Shown here: in pieces, positions 5,982 to 15,175 of the stretch
How the letters are laid out: the number at the start of each line of letters is the position of its first letter
Numbering within the stretch: the first letter of the stretch is position 1
From: Clostridiaceae bacterium
Lineage (GTDB): Bacteria > Bacillota_A > Clostridia > Acetivibrionales > Acetivibrionaceae
Assembly: GCA_012513545.1 (NCBI GenBank)
Contig: JAAZCB010000401.1
Span: 1-18,040 of the forward strand
DNA length: 18,040 nt
Direction: 5' to 3'
Position numbers and translations under genes: made by a program
Notes under the pieces: model-generated
Database searches by the model: none
Told to the model about the DNA's origin: nothing
Seen by the model: only the letters and a program-made list of their open reading frames with translations

Positions 5982-8900
5982 TCATATATACACTATTTTG
6001 TAATACTCTTCATTCAATTTTGTAGTCTTTGATAAATTAACCAAATACTTTTTATGTTCTTCTGACAATCCGACCTGTCTTACCAGTTTAAAGTGAGCTG
6101 CACAGTTTCTTCCGTGTTCTTTGGCACAATATAATGCATAATCACTTAAATTTATCGTCTGTTCCAAGTCCAGCAGTTCAGTATTGGTTATATCCAAGGG
6201 CATTTCCACATAACCGAGCGAACAAGTCTTATATATCGTTTCATTCTCTGATATATTTATAGGCAATTTTTTTATCTTTTCCAGGACTTTTCTGGCAAAT
6301 TTCTCAAGGTATTCCACCTTAGTATTAAACAAGATGATTAAGAACTCTTCCCCACCCCAACGCACTAGGGCGTCATCACCTCTTATCATTTCTTTAAGAA
6401 GTTTTGATATGGCAATCAACACATTATCCCCAGCCGAATGACCATAGGTATCATTTACCGCCTTAAAATGATCTATATCGATTAAATACACACCGATAAC
6501 GGTTTCTTCTATTGACGTTTTCCTTTTGTCATTTTTATCTGCCGATATCTTTTTATTCTTAATAAATTGCCTGATTTTATCGTTTATAAACTCAAAAACA
6601 TATCTCCTGTTATGTAAACCGGTCAGAGGGTCATGCAAGGATAACTCTTTGAGTTTTTCATTTGCATTATTAAGTTGGATTGTCCTTTCCCTGATCTTCT
6701 CCTCCATATTCTCATAAAGCTTGGCATTTTCAATTGAAATTGATGCCTGTGAAGATAAGATTTTTAAGGTCTCTAATCTATCGGATGTAAAAACATTGTC
6801 AGAAAGATTATTCTCCAAATAAACCACGCTTTTGAGTTTGTTCTGATAGAAAACCGGCATACACAGAACAGACTTAATACGGTTTTTCATGATATAGGGA
6901 TTATTCCGCCAATTAACACTGGTAATAGCATTATTGATAACCAGTGTTTCTCCGGTTCGTGTAACGTATTGCACTATTTCGACGCACAGCTCCTTATTTT
7001 CATGTAATGGCAAAGACCCCATAACCTGAAACTGTTTAGAGTTGTCGTCCTGTATAGCTTCAATGTAGAATTGGCTGTCTGCTTCATTTCTGAGCAAAAG
7101 GCAACCTCTTTGGGCACCTGCATTTTCAATCATTGTATGGATTAGTATCGTTAAAAGTTTTTCAATTTTGATTTCTCTTGAAATGGCTTGTGTAGATTTT
7201 AAAATTGAAGACATATCAATCAAATTGTTGGTTGCTGAAGTTGATGATTTTGTAACTATTGTTCCTCTTGACCCCCTCATTGTATTTTCATCAGCAATAA
7301 TATAATGTGCGTATTCCTTTTCGAGAGAAGCAACCTTTTGGTGAGCTCCCCATTGTTTATATAAATAGTGAGCTTCACGGATATAAGCCTTTCCGATTGT
7401 TTCATTCGCCCTTTTAAGCCAGAACTTACCGTACAATTCATTACAAAGCGCCCTAAATTGAATAAAATCGTCATCTCCGATGGAGTCCAATGCCTTTTCA
7501 AAAAGATCTGCTACAGTATCAAGCGGTTCCTTCTCTAAAACTGCTATTTGGGCAGATACCAAATAGTACTTATGAGCAAAATTGGCCGGGCAATTTTCAG
7601 CCCAGTTTTTTAATTTCTGTTGAATACTACAAATAGTTTCTTTCATTTTTGCCTGCTCCTCGCTTGTTGCCATGTTGCATTTATGAATCAGAATCAGCGC
7701 CTGCAACATATAATAATCAGAAATCGAGAAGTCCGTGATCTCAAAAGAGCCAATCTTCTGCGACAGCAGGTACCATTTCTCTGCTTCTTCCATGTTATTA
7801 AGAATAATGTTTACATAGATATTATATAAATAGAGCCTTACAAAGTAATTTCCGCTATTTATTTTTCTTAGCTTGCCGAGTATTTCGTTATATTCATCTT
7901 CATAATCAGACTGAGTATATTCATCAGGAATTGTCTGGAATTTACATAGTGAATAGTGAACGATCTCTGCCAGAAGCAAGGGTACAGTGACTTTCGCTTG
8001 TTTGAGAAAAGCTATGGCATTTTCTGTCTCTGCCTTGCACATGGTTAGATTATATCCAGACCACATTAATAAATGAACTTTATGAGCAATTGCATAAGCT
8101 GCATGCATAATATCGCCGATTTCCACCCCTGTCTTGTGGGAGATATCATAATAATCCAGACTTTCCTTGTAATGAGCCCTCCAGCATGATATAAAGGTAA
8201 AAATAAAATATACTGGTGGTTTTTGGGATTCGGCATTAAATTTTTTAATTAGTGCAAAGGCCGCCTCTCCAAGCTTATAACCGGTTTCATAATCAGAAAG
8301 TACTTTTCCGAGAATATGGCCGCAATCACTGAAACATCTGCAGGAAAACGGTGATGTTCCGTAAGATATGGTTAAATCAAATATCATCAGCGCTGTAAGG
8401 GTAAAAAGAGCCGGACTTGCCTGAGATGCAGGAGCTATCAGATAGAGTAGCTGGACTGCCAAAAGCTTTTCCGGATCCTCCATTACAGGAAGATTAATAA
8501 TCTCTTCAATTGAGGTGCGGGCTGTGAATTGTTGTATCTTCTTAATTCTCTCCTGTATTTTCCTGTCGATCTCCTTTGTGTTTTGCGGCAAAGTAATATT
8601 AAACAGGTTCAGACTTTTTCGCACCTCATCTATTGCTTCAATAAATTTGCCATGAAAAATCAGTATTTGAGTTTTTATATTGGCAACAGCACCTTTTTCA
8701 AGATTAGTGCCTGCTATTTTTGCTAATTGCTCACAAACCGAGTCCGCTTTTATAAGATCCCCTGACAGCAAAGCAGTATTTGCCTGTTCCAATAATAATG
8801 CGAAAAGCTTATCCGGAATTTCTGCCCACTCTTCTTTGGACAATATGGATTCAGCAGTTTCAAAATATCTTAAAGCTACTGCAAAAGCTGTTGCTTTCTT

Positions 8901-11192
8901 TGCTTTTTTTCCTGCCATAATATTCAGCTCTGACAATTCTATCCGATCAACTTTTTCACCGATCAGGCATATGGCTATGTTTAAATGATTGACCAGATCA
9001 AAAACCGCATCCTTACGTTTTGATTCCTTGAAAGACTTTAAATGCTCACGTCCTATTAAAAGATGAAGCTCTTTTTTCTCACTGTCTGTCATTAATGAAT
9101 ATACTGCTTGCCGTATGCGGTCATGTGCAAAATTAAAGCATATTTCCAGGTCTAAAGGTGTGTACTCGTTTTCCAATGTATTAATAAAGTTGTAGCTGTT
9201 GTTTATGGGCAGAACAATTTCTTTCTCGATTGCTATCCATAAATCCTTACCGAGCTCTGCTGCAGACTTTTTTATTATTGATGAAAGCTCAGACAAATCA
9301 AACTGAGCATCAAAGCAGGCAGCCAGCTTAAGTATATTAATAGTTCCCTCCGGCAGCAATTCCAGACCTCTTACCAGAAATTCCACTACATTATCGCTTA
9401 TTTCAACAGCTGCTACTGTATACAGCTCATATGCCCACTGACCCTTGTCCGAAATAAATGTGAATGCTCCGTTAAGATATAATGAGTATAACATTCTGCT
9501 GATAAAAAAGGGATTCCCCTTGGTTTTTTGGAAAATAATGTTTGATAAAGGTTCTGTTGTATCAGGCTTCCTATGGAAGGTATCTGCTATCAGCTGGTTA
9601 ACTGCTGAAAATTCCAAAGGCTTAAGGAATATATGATTATATGACTTACCAGTACCTTGTTGACAGTTTTTTTGCTCCTCCATCATCAAAAAGAGAGGAT
9701 GACCGGCTCTAATTTCACTGTCTCTGTAAGCTCCAATAAAAAGAATATGCTTCAAATCACCTGAGTTCATAATGTATTTAATTAAATCCAAGGTTGCAGT
9801 ATCACTCCATTGAAGGTCATCCAGGAAAACTACCAGAGGATGTTCAGGTCTGGCAAAAACTTTTATAAATTCACGTAAGGTTAGCAAAAACCTATTCTTG
9901 GCTTCCAACGGATTGAGCTCTGCCACCTGAGGCTGTGAACCGATAAGCTGCTCAAGCTCAGGTATCAGATCTATAATAATTTGTCCGTTGCCTCCTAAAG
10001 CCTCCAGAAGATGTCTCTTCCAATTATCAAGATTATTCTGGGACTGCATCATCAGCTGTTTGAGCAATTCCTTAAAGGCCTGAATTATTCCATAATAAGG
10101 TATATTGTGTTCAAACTGATTATATTTCCCTGAGATAAAATATCCCTTTTTGACGGTTATAGGTTTAAGAATCTCATGAATAAGAGAGGATTTTCCGATA
10201 CCGGAGTAACCGCTAACCCATAAAAACTCACAATGGCCATCTGCTGCTTTTTCAAAAACATCAATCATTAATTCAATTTCTGCTTCTCGCCCATACAATT
10301 TATGAGGAATCTCAAATCTATCCCCATAATCACCGTCCCCGAGTACGAATCCGGTTATTTTCCTTTTTTCCTCAAGCATTTTCAGACAATATTCCAAATC
10401 CTTTTTTAATCCCAATGAAGATTGGTATCTTTCCTCTGCAGCTTTTGAAATCAGCTTGATTATTATATCCGAGAGAATTTGCGGAATTTCAGGATTTAAT
10501 TCTATTGGAGGAATCGGAGTCTTGGCGATGTGTGAATATATTATCTCTATTTCGTCATCACACCGGAAAGGCAATTGCCCGGTGAATACCTCATACAAGG
10601 TAATTCCAAGAGAATATAAATCTGTTCTATAATCCACAGGTCTGTTTATTCTCCCGGTCTGTTCGGGAGATAAATAGTCCAGGGAACCTTCCAGAATGTT
10701 TAAGTTGATGTGTTGGGAAGCTTCCCTTAGATATTTTGCAGAAATTCCAAAATCAATAAGTTTTACCTGATTCGTTTTATAATTCCAGATAAAATTAGTA
10801 GGATTAACATCCTTATGAATAATATTTTTTTGGTGTAACTGAATCAAGGAATCGGTCATTTGAATCGCAAGCGACAATTTTTCGGCAACTCCCGGTTTAA
10901 GTGACTGCAATACCCTGTCTGCTGATTCTCCTCCAATGTCCTCCATAATTATAGCAAGACTGTTTTTATATTTTTCAATAGCATATGCTTTAATGATTCC
11001 ATCACCAGTAATCCTGTCCATAATTTCATATTCCCTGATGAAACCGGACAGCTCTCTTTGAGAGGGATATTCCCTATTCAATAACTTAATAACGACGGGA
11101 GTATTATCCGAATCACGTATTCCCCTTAAGATTATCGAATTTCTCCCTAAATAAATTTCCTCTAAAGCTTTATAACCTGATAAATGGATCAT
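5982..11192 (-). CDS. Giant Ser/Thr kinase - AAA ATPase - helical repeat - GAF - diguanylate cyclase fusion
   Basis: A cytoplasmic signalling protein of 1736 residues (numbered from ATG 11192). Kinase domain, about 5-265: Lys36, HKDVNPTN at 126-133 (Asp128, Asn133), DFG 147-149, SPE 175-177; the glycine-rich loop is degenerate, as in the cyanobacterial HstK/PknK-like family. AAA/STAND-like ATPase, about 298-640: Walker A GYSGIGKS at 328-335, Walker B VVFLDD at 454-459. A long helical, TPR-like region follows to about 1325. GAF domain, about 1333-1485; a short coiled linker; then GGDEF domain, about 1518-1700, with GGEEF at 1613-1617 and an inhibitory RxxD site (RGDD, 1604-1607). The first two domains suggest protein phosphorylation, the last makes c-di-GMP with product feedback. 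GGGAG 6 nt before ATG 11192 favours that start; an in-frame TTG at 11213 adds seven residues but lacks a ribosome site. No transmembrane segment. Target and signal are unknown. Confidence 0.93.
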   Translation of the reverse strand: MIHLSGYKALEEIYLGRNSIILRGIRDSDNTPVVIKLLNREYPSQRELSGFIREYEIMDRITGDGIIKAYAIEKYKNSLAIIMEDIGGESADRVLQSLKPGVAEKLSLAIQMTDSLIQLHQKNIIHKDVNPTNFIWNYKTNQVKLIDFGISAKYLREASQHINLNILEGSLDYLSPEQTGRINRPVDYRTDLYSLGITLYEVFTGQLPFRCDDEIEIIYSHIAKTPIPPIELNPEIPQILSDIIIKLISKAAEERYQSSLGLKKDLEYCLKMLEEKRKITGFVLGDGDYGDRFEIPHKLYGREAEIELMIDVFEKAADGHCEFLWVSGYSGIGKSSLIHEILKPITVKKGYFISGKYNQFEHNIPYYGIIQAFKELLKQLMMQSQNNLDNWKRHLLEALGGNGQIIIDLIPELEQLIGSQPQVAELNPLEAKNRFLLTLREFIKVFARPEHPLVVFLDDLQWSDTATLDLIKYIMNSGDLKHILFIGAYRDSEIRAGHPLFLMMEEQKNCQQGTGKSYNHIFLKPLEFSAVNQLIADTFHRKPDTTEPLSNIIFQKTKGNPFFISRMLYSLYLNGAFTFISDKGQWAYELYTVAAVEISDNVVEFLVRGLELLPEGTINILKLAACFDAQFDLSELSSIIKKSAAELGKDLWIAIEKEIVLPINNSYNFINTLENEYTPLDLEICFNFAHDRIRQAVYSLMTDSEKKELHLLIGREHLKSFKESKRKDAVFDLVNHLNIAICLIGEKVDRIELSELNIMAGKKAKKATAFAVALRYFETAESILSKEEWAEIPDKLFALLLEQANTALLSGDLIKADSVCEQLAKIAGTNLEKGAVANIKTQILIFHGKFIEAIDEVRKSLNLFNITLPQNTKEIDRKIQERIKKIQQFTARTSIEEIINLPVMEDPEKLLAVQLLYLIAPASQASPALFTLTALMIFDLTISYGTSPFSCRCFSDCGHILGKVLSDYETGYKLGEAAFALIKKFNAESQKPPVYFIFTFISCWRAHYKESLDYYDISHKTGVEIGDIMHAAYAIAHKVHLLMWSGYNLTMCKAETENAIAFLKQAKVTVPLLLAEIVHYSLCKFQTIPDEYTQSDYEDEYNEILGKLRKINSGNYFVRLYLYNIYVNIILNNMEEAEKWYLLSQKIGSFEITDFSISDYYMLQALILIHKCNMATSEEQAKMKETICSIQQKLKNWAENCPANFAHKYYLVSAQIAVLEKEPLDTVADLFEKALDSIGDDDFIQFRALCNELYGKFWLKRANETIGKAYIREAHYLYKQWGAHQKVASLEKEYAHYIIADENTMRGSRGTIVTKSSTSATNNLIDMSSILKSTQAISREIKIEKLLTILIHTMIENAGAQRGCLLLRNEADSQFYIEAIQDDNSKQFQVMGSLPLHENKELCVEIVQYVTRTGETLVINNAITSVNWRNNPYIMKNRIKSVLCMPVFYQNKLKSVVYLENNLSDNVFTSDRLETLKILSSQASISIENAKLYENMEEKIRERTIQLNNANEKLKELSLHDPLTGLHNRRYVFEFINDKIRQFIKNKKISADKNDKRKTSIEETVIGVYLIDIDHFKAVNDTYGHSAGDNVLIAISKLLKEMIRGDDALVRWGGEEFLIILFNTKVEYLEKFARKVLEKIKKLPINISENETIYKTCSLGYVEMPLDITNTELLDLEQTINLSDYALYCAKEHGRNCAAHFKLVRQVGLSEEHKKYLVNLSKTTKLNEEYYKIVYI

Positions 11193-11272
11193 TACGTTCT
11201 CCCATTTTGACAATAAGTTATTTCAACCTATCAAAGCATTGAATACAAGAATCTTTCAAGAATTCCACATGA

Positions 11273-11290
11273 ATAATACACTGTATTATA
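11273..11290 (-). promoter_or_regulatory. Operator-like 8-1-8 palindrome over a candidate -10 of the giant kinase gene
   Basis: ATAATACA-C-TGTATTAT (11273-11289) is a perfect inverted repeat with one central base. It overlaps a minus-strand TATAAT (11290-11285) about 95 bp upstream of the preferred start. The -35 region (ATATTG at 17 nt) is poor, consistent with a regulated promoter or with a chance -10. The TACA-N-TGTA core is of the kind bound by small dimeric repressors; no specific family is claimed. Confidence 0.45.
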
Positions 11291-11413
11291 TATCGGTATT
11301 CTATGAACAATATTTAATATGCAGATAATCGGATTTAGCGGGTTAAGCTTCCAGTTAACTGCGCAATTATATATATGGCTCCTTAACAGATATATAATAC
11401 ATATAATTACACA

Positions 11414-12481
11414 TTACCTTTTACTTTCTTTTCGCATTGAGAGCAAGCTTTGCAGCACGATAAAGAGTGCAAGAAGAGCTGCAATTATGATTTTTGACCA
11501 CCAGGACGAAACATTCCCCTGGAAGTTAACCAGTGCCTCTATTGTTGCTTTTATAAGTACTCCAAACAGTGTGCCAAACACATTTCCCACTCCACCTGTA
11601 AGGGGGGTTCCGCCTATAACAGTCGAAGCAATTGCCTCCATCTCAAAGCCCTTGCCAAGTTCAACAAAAGCTCCTGTTGTATTAAGACAGAATGCAATAC
11701 CACCTAATGCAGCAAGAAAACCATTAATAATGTAGACTGTAAATTGTGTTCGCCTCGGATTCAGTCCCATGAGCATTGCCGAGTGTTCGCTGCCACCTAC
11801 TGCATAAATCGATCTGCCGAATTTGGTATACTTAAGCATAACAAAGGCGGCCACCAGTACAAGCATTGCAAGTATCACCGTAGGGTATATATAGGGATAT
11901 ATCATTACTCCTTTTCTGTTTAATGTTCCTCCAAAAGGCAGATAAATCTTATACCGTGCAATATAAAGAAAGGTTTTATTGGTTATAGTTATCATCTTCA
12001 GACTTATAACAGCAGTAAGGCCTCGTGCAAAAAACATACCTGCAAGGGTAACAATAAACGGCTGAAGTCTAAGATATGCAATCAGCCAGCCCTGTACAGC
12101 ACCAAATACCAAACCGAATAACAGTACAATCAATATGGCCGGTACCGCCCCGATATTCGCTTTTTCCATTAAGGCTGCAAGCATCATGCAGGTGACAGCT
12201 ATTACCGAGCCTACCGAAATGTCAATACCACCTATTATAAGTACCATCGTCATACCTACAGCAGTAATAATAAGACCCGCATTACCTATAATCAGATTAA
12301 GAAAAAACTGAGTATTTCCGAAATTCTTCTCCTTAAATATAATCGTTCCAGATATATACATTAGAGCAAAAAGTAAAATAGTTACAAATAAAAGAAAGTT
12401 AGTGCCTAAAAGCTTTTCTTTTATGCGCTTGAAAGCACCTGGACCTTCAATTTTTGCCAAGCCAGGCTTTGACATGCTCAT
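11414..12481 (-). CDS. yjfF: Sugar ABC transporter permease, YjfF type
   Basis: A 355-residue multi-pass inner-membrane protein of the CUT2 permease family (ribose/galactose/galactofuranose type). GGIDISVGS (84-92) is the family's conserved loop. The C-terminal half has VIGGTPLTGGVGNVFGTLFG and FQGNVSSWWSKI, which resemble E. coli YjfF closely, so it is the YjfF rather than the YtfT partner. The ATG follows the stop codon of the YtfT-like gene with no gap, and GGAGGTG precedes it, so the two are translationally linked and probably form a heterodimer channel. Another start at Met3 is possible. It is the last gene of the operon; no convincing terminator follows, only weak AT-rich stems. The sugar is inferred from homology only. 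Confidence 0.9.
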   Translation of the reverse strand: MSMSKPGLAKIEGPGAFKRIKEKLLGTNFLLFVTILLFALMYISGTIIFKEKNFGNTQFFLNLIIGNAGLIITAVGMTMVLIIGGIDISVGSVIAVTCMMLAALMEKANIGAVPAILIVLLFGLVFGAVQGWLIAYLRLQPFIVTLAGMFFARGLTAVISLKMITITNKTFLYIARYKIYLPFGGTLNRKGVMIYPYIYPTVILAMLVLVAAFVMLKYTKFGRSIYAVGGSEHSAMLMGLNPRRTQFTVYIINGFLAALGGIAFCLNTTGAFVELGKGFEMEAIASTVIGGTPLTGGVGNVFGTLFGVLIKATIEALVNFQGNVSSWWSKIIIAALLALFIVLQSLLSMRKESKR

Positions 12482-13534
12482 TTACACCACCTCCTTGACA
12501 GGTTCAGCAGAGGACTTTCCTGCTTTAACAGAACGAAACCATTTTATTACAACAGGTGACTGCAGCGCAACAATAATGATTACAACTACCGCCTTGTAAA
12601 GTGGAAGCTGGTCAGCCGATACATGCATTGCATACAGTGTTGTAGTAAGCGCCTGTATGGTGACTGCACCAATAACACTGCCTGCAAGTGAGAATTTGCC
12701 GCCAGTAAGACTGTTTCCTCCTATAGCTACTGCCAAAATAGCATCAAGTTCAATGTTAAGTCCTACATTGTTGGCATCGATAGACATGGTACGCGACACC
12801 GAAATAAGACCTGCCACTGCTGCGCATAAGCCACAGAATACATAGGTAAAAAACATAATCATCCTGGAATTCAAACCTATTAGCCGACTCGCCCTGTTGT
12901 TTATACCGACCGACTGTATATACATACCCAGCGCGGTTTTCTTAAGCACAAGCCATGTTAAAAAAACCACAAACAATGCTACAAAGCATGGTGTCGGGAT
13001 AGGGACCTTTGGTATAAAGGCACCGAGATATCCGAACTGCTCAGGCTTGACATACAATATGAAGCTCCCCGTTATAAGTTGGGCTATTCCCCTGCCAGCG
13101 GTAAAAAGAATTAGTGTTGCTACCATCGGTTGAACCTTCAAATATGAGACAAGGTATCCGTTGACAGCGCCACATGCCAAACCTGCAAGAAGAGCAAGCA
13201 GCAGGCCCAAAACATACGGTTTTTGGTATATTTCGCCGGTTCCAAGCACAACCACACAAGCACCACCACAAAGAGCACTTACAGCCCCTACTGATATATC
13301 TGCTCCACCTGAAGCTGCTGCAACCAGAGTCATTCCAACCGCCAATACTATAAGTCCACTCGCCCGGTTTATTATGTCAATGATATACCCGTAAAACACG
13401 CCATTCTGGATTGTGATTTTAAAGAAAGACGGCGTTTGTATAATATTTACAACAAGCACCAGGAACAGGCATAATATTGGTAAGAATAACTGAAATTGAG
13501 TTAAACGCTTAACTATTGAACTTATTTTTTTCAT
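12482..13534 (-). CDS. ytfT: Sugar ABC transporter permease, YtfT type
   Basis: A 350-residue CUT2-family permease with many hydrophobic segments; residues about 16-32 form the first. SGGADISVGA (75-84) is a variant of the usual GGIDLSVG loop, and AIGGNSLTGGKFSLAGS marks the conserved C-terminal cytoplasmic loop that meets the ATPase. Its ATG overlaps the TGA of the ATPase gene (ATGA), and GGAGGAAGC lies just upstream. Its stop abuts the start of the YjfF-like gene. Gene order Q-R-T-F equals that of the E. coli ytfQRT-yjfF operon, which imports galactofuranose; the substrate here may differ. Confidence 0.9.
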   Translation of the reverse strand: MKKISSIVKRLTQFQLFLPILCLFLVLVVNIIQTPSFFKITIQNGVFYGYIIDIINRASGLIVLAVGMTLVAAASGGADISVGAVSALCGGACVVVLGTGEIYQKPYVLGLLLALLAGLACGAVNGYLVSYLKVQPMVATLILFTAGRGIAQLITGSFILYVKPEQFGYLGAFIPKVPIPTPCFVALFVVFLTWLVLKKTALGMYIQSVGINNRASRLIGLNSRMIMFFTYVFCGLCAAVAGLISVSRTMSIDANNVGLNIELDAILAVAIGGNSLTGGKFSLAGSVIGAVTIQALTTTLYAMHVSADQLPLYKAVVVIIIVALQSPVVIKWFRSVKAGKSSAEPVKEVV

Positions 13535-15054
13535 AGGCTGCTTCCTCCTGCTATTGCTTTCATAATGTTATCCTGTGTTATCTCATCACCTGAAAGTTCT
13601 CCTACCTTTGATAAGTCACGCATTACTGCCATCCGGTTGCAGGTACGAAGCATCTCTTCAATTTCCGAAGAAATGAACATTACTGTTTTGCCCTGCTCAG
13701 CAAGTTCTATTACAAGGCGCTGGATTTCGGTTTTTGTACCGACGTCTATGCCTCTGGTTGGTTCATCGAGTATCAGAAAATCAGGATTTGTTATCAGCCA
13801 TCGTGCCAGTATAACTTTTTGCTGATTTCCACCGCTAAGGTTCTTGATAGGAGTATCGCGGTCAGACGTTTTAATCTTCAGAATATCTATATACCGGTCA
13901 GTAAATTCATCCTGCTCCTTTTTACTCAGCAAATTAAATATTCCGCGCTTTGCCTGAAGTGCAAGTATCATATTTTCCCGTACCGAGAGATCGGCAATTA
14001 TGCCCTCCTCCTTTCGGTTTTCAGGTAAAAAAGCCATTCCTGACTTCATTGCATTAAGTGGCGAACGCACTTCAAGTTTTCTGCTGTTTATTTTTAGTTC
14101 TCCGCAATCAGGCTTATCCGCTCCATATAATGTCCTGGCAAGCTCACTTCGCCCTGACCCTAAAAGTCCTGCCAGCCCTATAACATCCCCCTTGCACATA
14201 GCAAGATCAAACGGTTTTATTTTCCCTGTACAACCAAGCCCATTAGCCTCTATAACAGCTGCTGCATCGCTATCAGCACATTTTGATTGCCCGGATTTAA
14301 CAGCAGCCAGATCATCAAACTCCTTACCCATCATCCTGGCAACCAACTGAACACGCGGAAGGTTTTCTACCAAATATTCCCCTACAAGTTCACCATTTCT
14401 AAGTACAGTTATACGATTGCATACCGCATATACCTGTTCAAGAAAATGAGTAACAAATATTATGCCCAAACCTCTATCCCTCAGCTTCCTCATAAGTGAA
14501 AAAAGCTTTTCTACTTCTGAATCGTCGAGGCTGGAGGTAGGCTCATCAAGAATAAGCACCCGTGAGGATATATCAACTGCTCTTGCAATTGCTACCATTT
14601 GTTGAATAGCTACAGAATAGTTGTCGAGAGTCAGTGTAACATCTATATCAATACCTAAATCCTCAAAGGCTTCCTTTGCCTTCTTGTTCATAGCTTTCCA
14701 ATCTATAAAACCTAATACCTTAGGTTCTCTTCCAATAAAAAAGTTTTCTGCAACTGTAAGATTCGTACATAAATTTATTTCCTGGTATACTGTACTGATA
14801 CCGTTACTCTGTGCTTCCTGGGGTGAGTGGTTTATCACCGGGTGTTTTATACCTTCAATTCTAATTTCACCTGCTTCAAACTCTTCGGCACCTGTAAGGA
14901 CTTTAATCAGTGTAGATTTTCCTGCACCATTTTCACCCATTAAAGCGTGGATTTCGCCCGACCTCAGAGTAAAGTCAACATTATCAAGAGCTTTTACTCC
15001 AGGAAAATTCTTAGTTATTCTACGCATTGTTAAAATTTCATTACCTTCTGACAT
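13531..15054 (-). CDS. ytfR: Sugar ABC transporter ATP-binding protein, YtfR type (two fused ATPase domains)
   Basis: A 507-residue peripheral ATPase with two tandem ABC domains, as in RbsA/MglA/YtfR. Domain 1 has Walker A GENGAGKST (40-48), a degenerate signature YSVAIQQ (146-152) and Walker B VLILDE (166-171). Domain 2 has a degenerate Walker A (GLLGSGRSE), an intact signature LSGGNQQ (406-412) and LILDEPTRGID. This asymmetry is normal for CUT2 ATPases, in which only one of the two composite sites is fully catalytic. GGGGAG precedes the ATG by about 5 nt. It is separated from the binding-protein gene by 121 bp containing a stem-loop, and overlaps the first permease by 4 bp. It powers uptake through the YtfT/YjfF-like pair. 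Confidence 0.95.
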   Translation of the reverse strand: MSEGNEILTMRRITKNFPGVKALDNVDFTLRSGEIHALMGENGAGKSTLIKVLTGAEEFEAGEIRIEGIKHPVINHSPQEAQSNGISTVYQEINLCTNLTVAENFFIGREPKVLGFIDWKAMNKKAKEAFEDLGIDIDVTLTLDNYSVAIQQMVAIARAVDISSRVLILDEPTSSLDDSEVEKLFSLMRKLRDRGLGIIFVTHFLEQVYAVCNRITVLRNGELVGEYLVENLPRVQLVARMMGKEFDDLAAVKSGQSKCADSDAAAVIEANGLGCTGKIKPFDLAMCKGDVIGLAGLLGSGRSELARTLYGADKPDCGELKINSRKLEVRSPLNAMKSGMAFLPENRKEEGIIADLSVRENMILALQAKRGIFNLLSKKEQDEFTDRYIDILKIKTSDRDTPIKNLSGGNQQKVILARWLITNPDFLILDEPTRGIDVGTKTEIQRLVIELAEQGKTVMFISSEIEEMLRTCNRMAVMRDLSKVGELSGDEITQDNIMKAIAGGSSL

Positions 15055-15080
15055 AGAAGCTCCCCATCCTTCCAGAAAGA

Positions 15081-15116
15081 AACCGCTTGAGAACCATGTA
15101 TGGCTCTTAAGCGGTT
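15081..15116 (-). terminator. Intra-operon stem-loop between binding-protein and ATPase genes
   Basis: AACCGCTT pairs with AAGCGGTT (15081-15088 with 15109-15116); after one mismatch, AGAACC pairs with GGCTCT (one G-U), closing on a 6-nt loop. On the minus strand the tail is only a broken T-run (TTTCTTT), so it should be a partial terminator or a 3' stabiliser. Such stem-loops commonly let binding protein exceed transporter. Confidence 0.65.
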
Positions 15117-15175
15117 CTTTTTCAATGAAAATTATTCATTTCATAAACTTTATTTTATTACAATCCAATACACTA

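Noticed and set aside
11300..11413. Terminator after the YjfF-like gene
   Set aside because: Only AT-only or 5-bp stems without a T-run are visible, so I did not call one.
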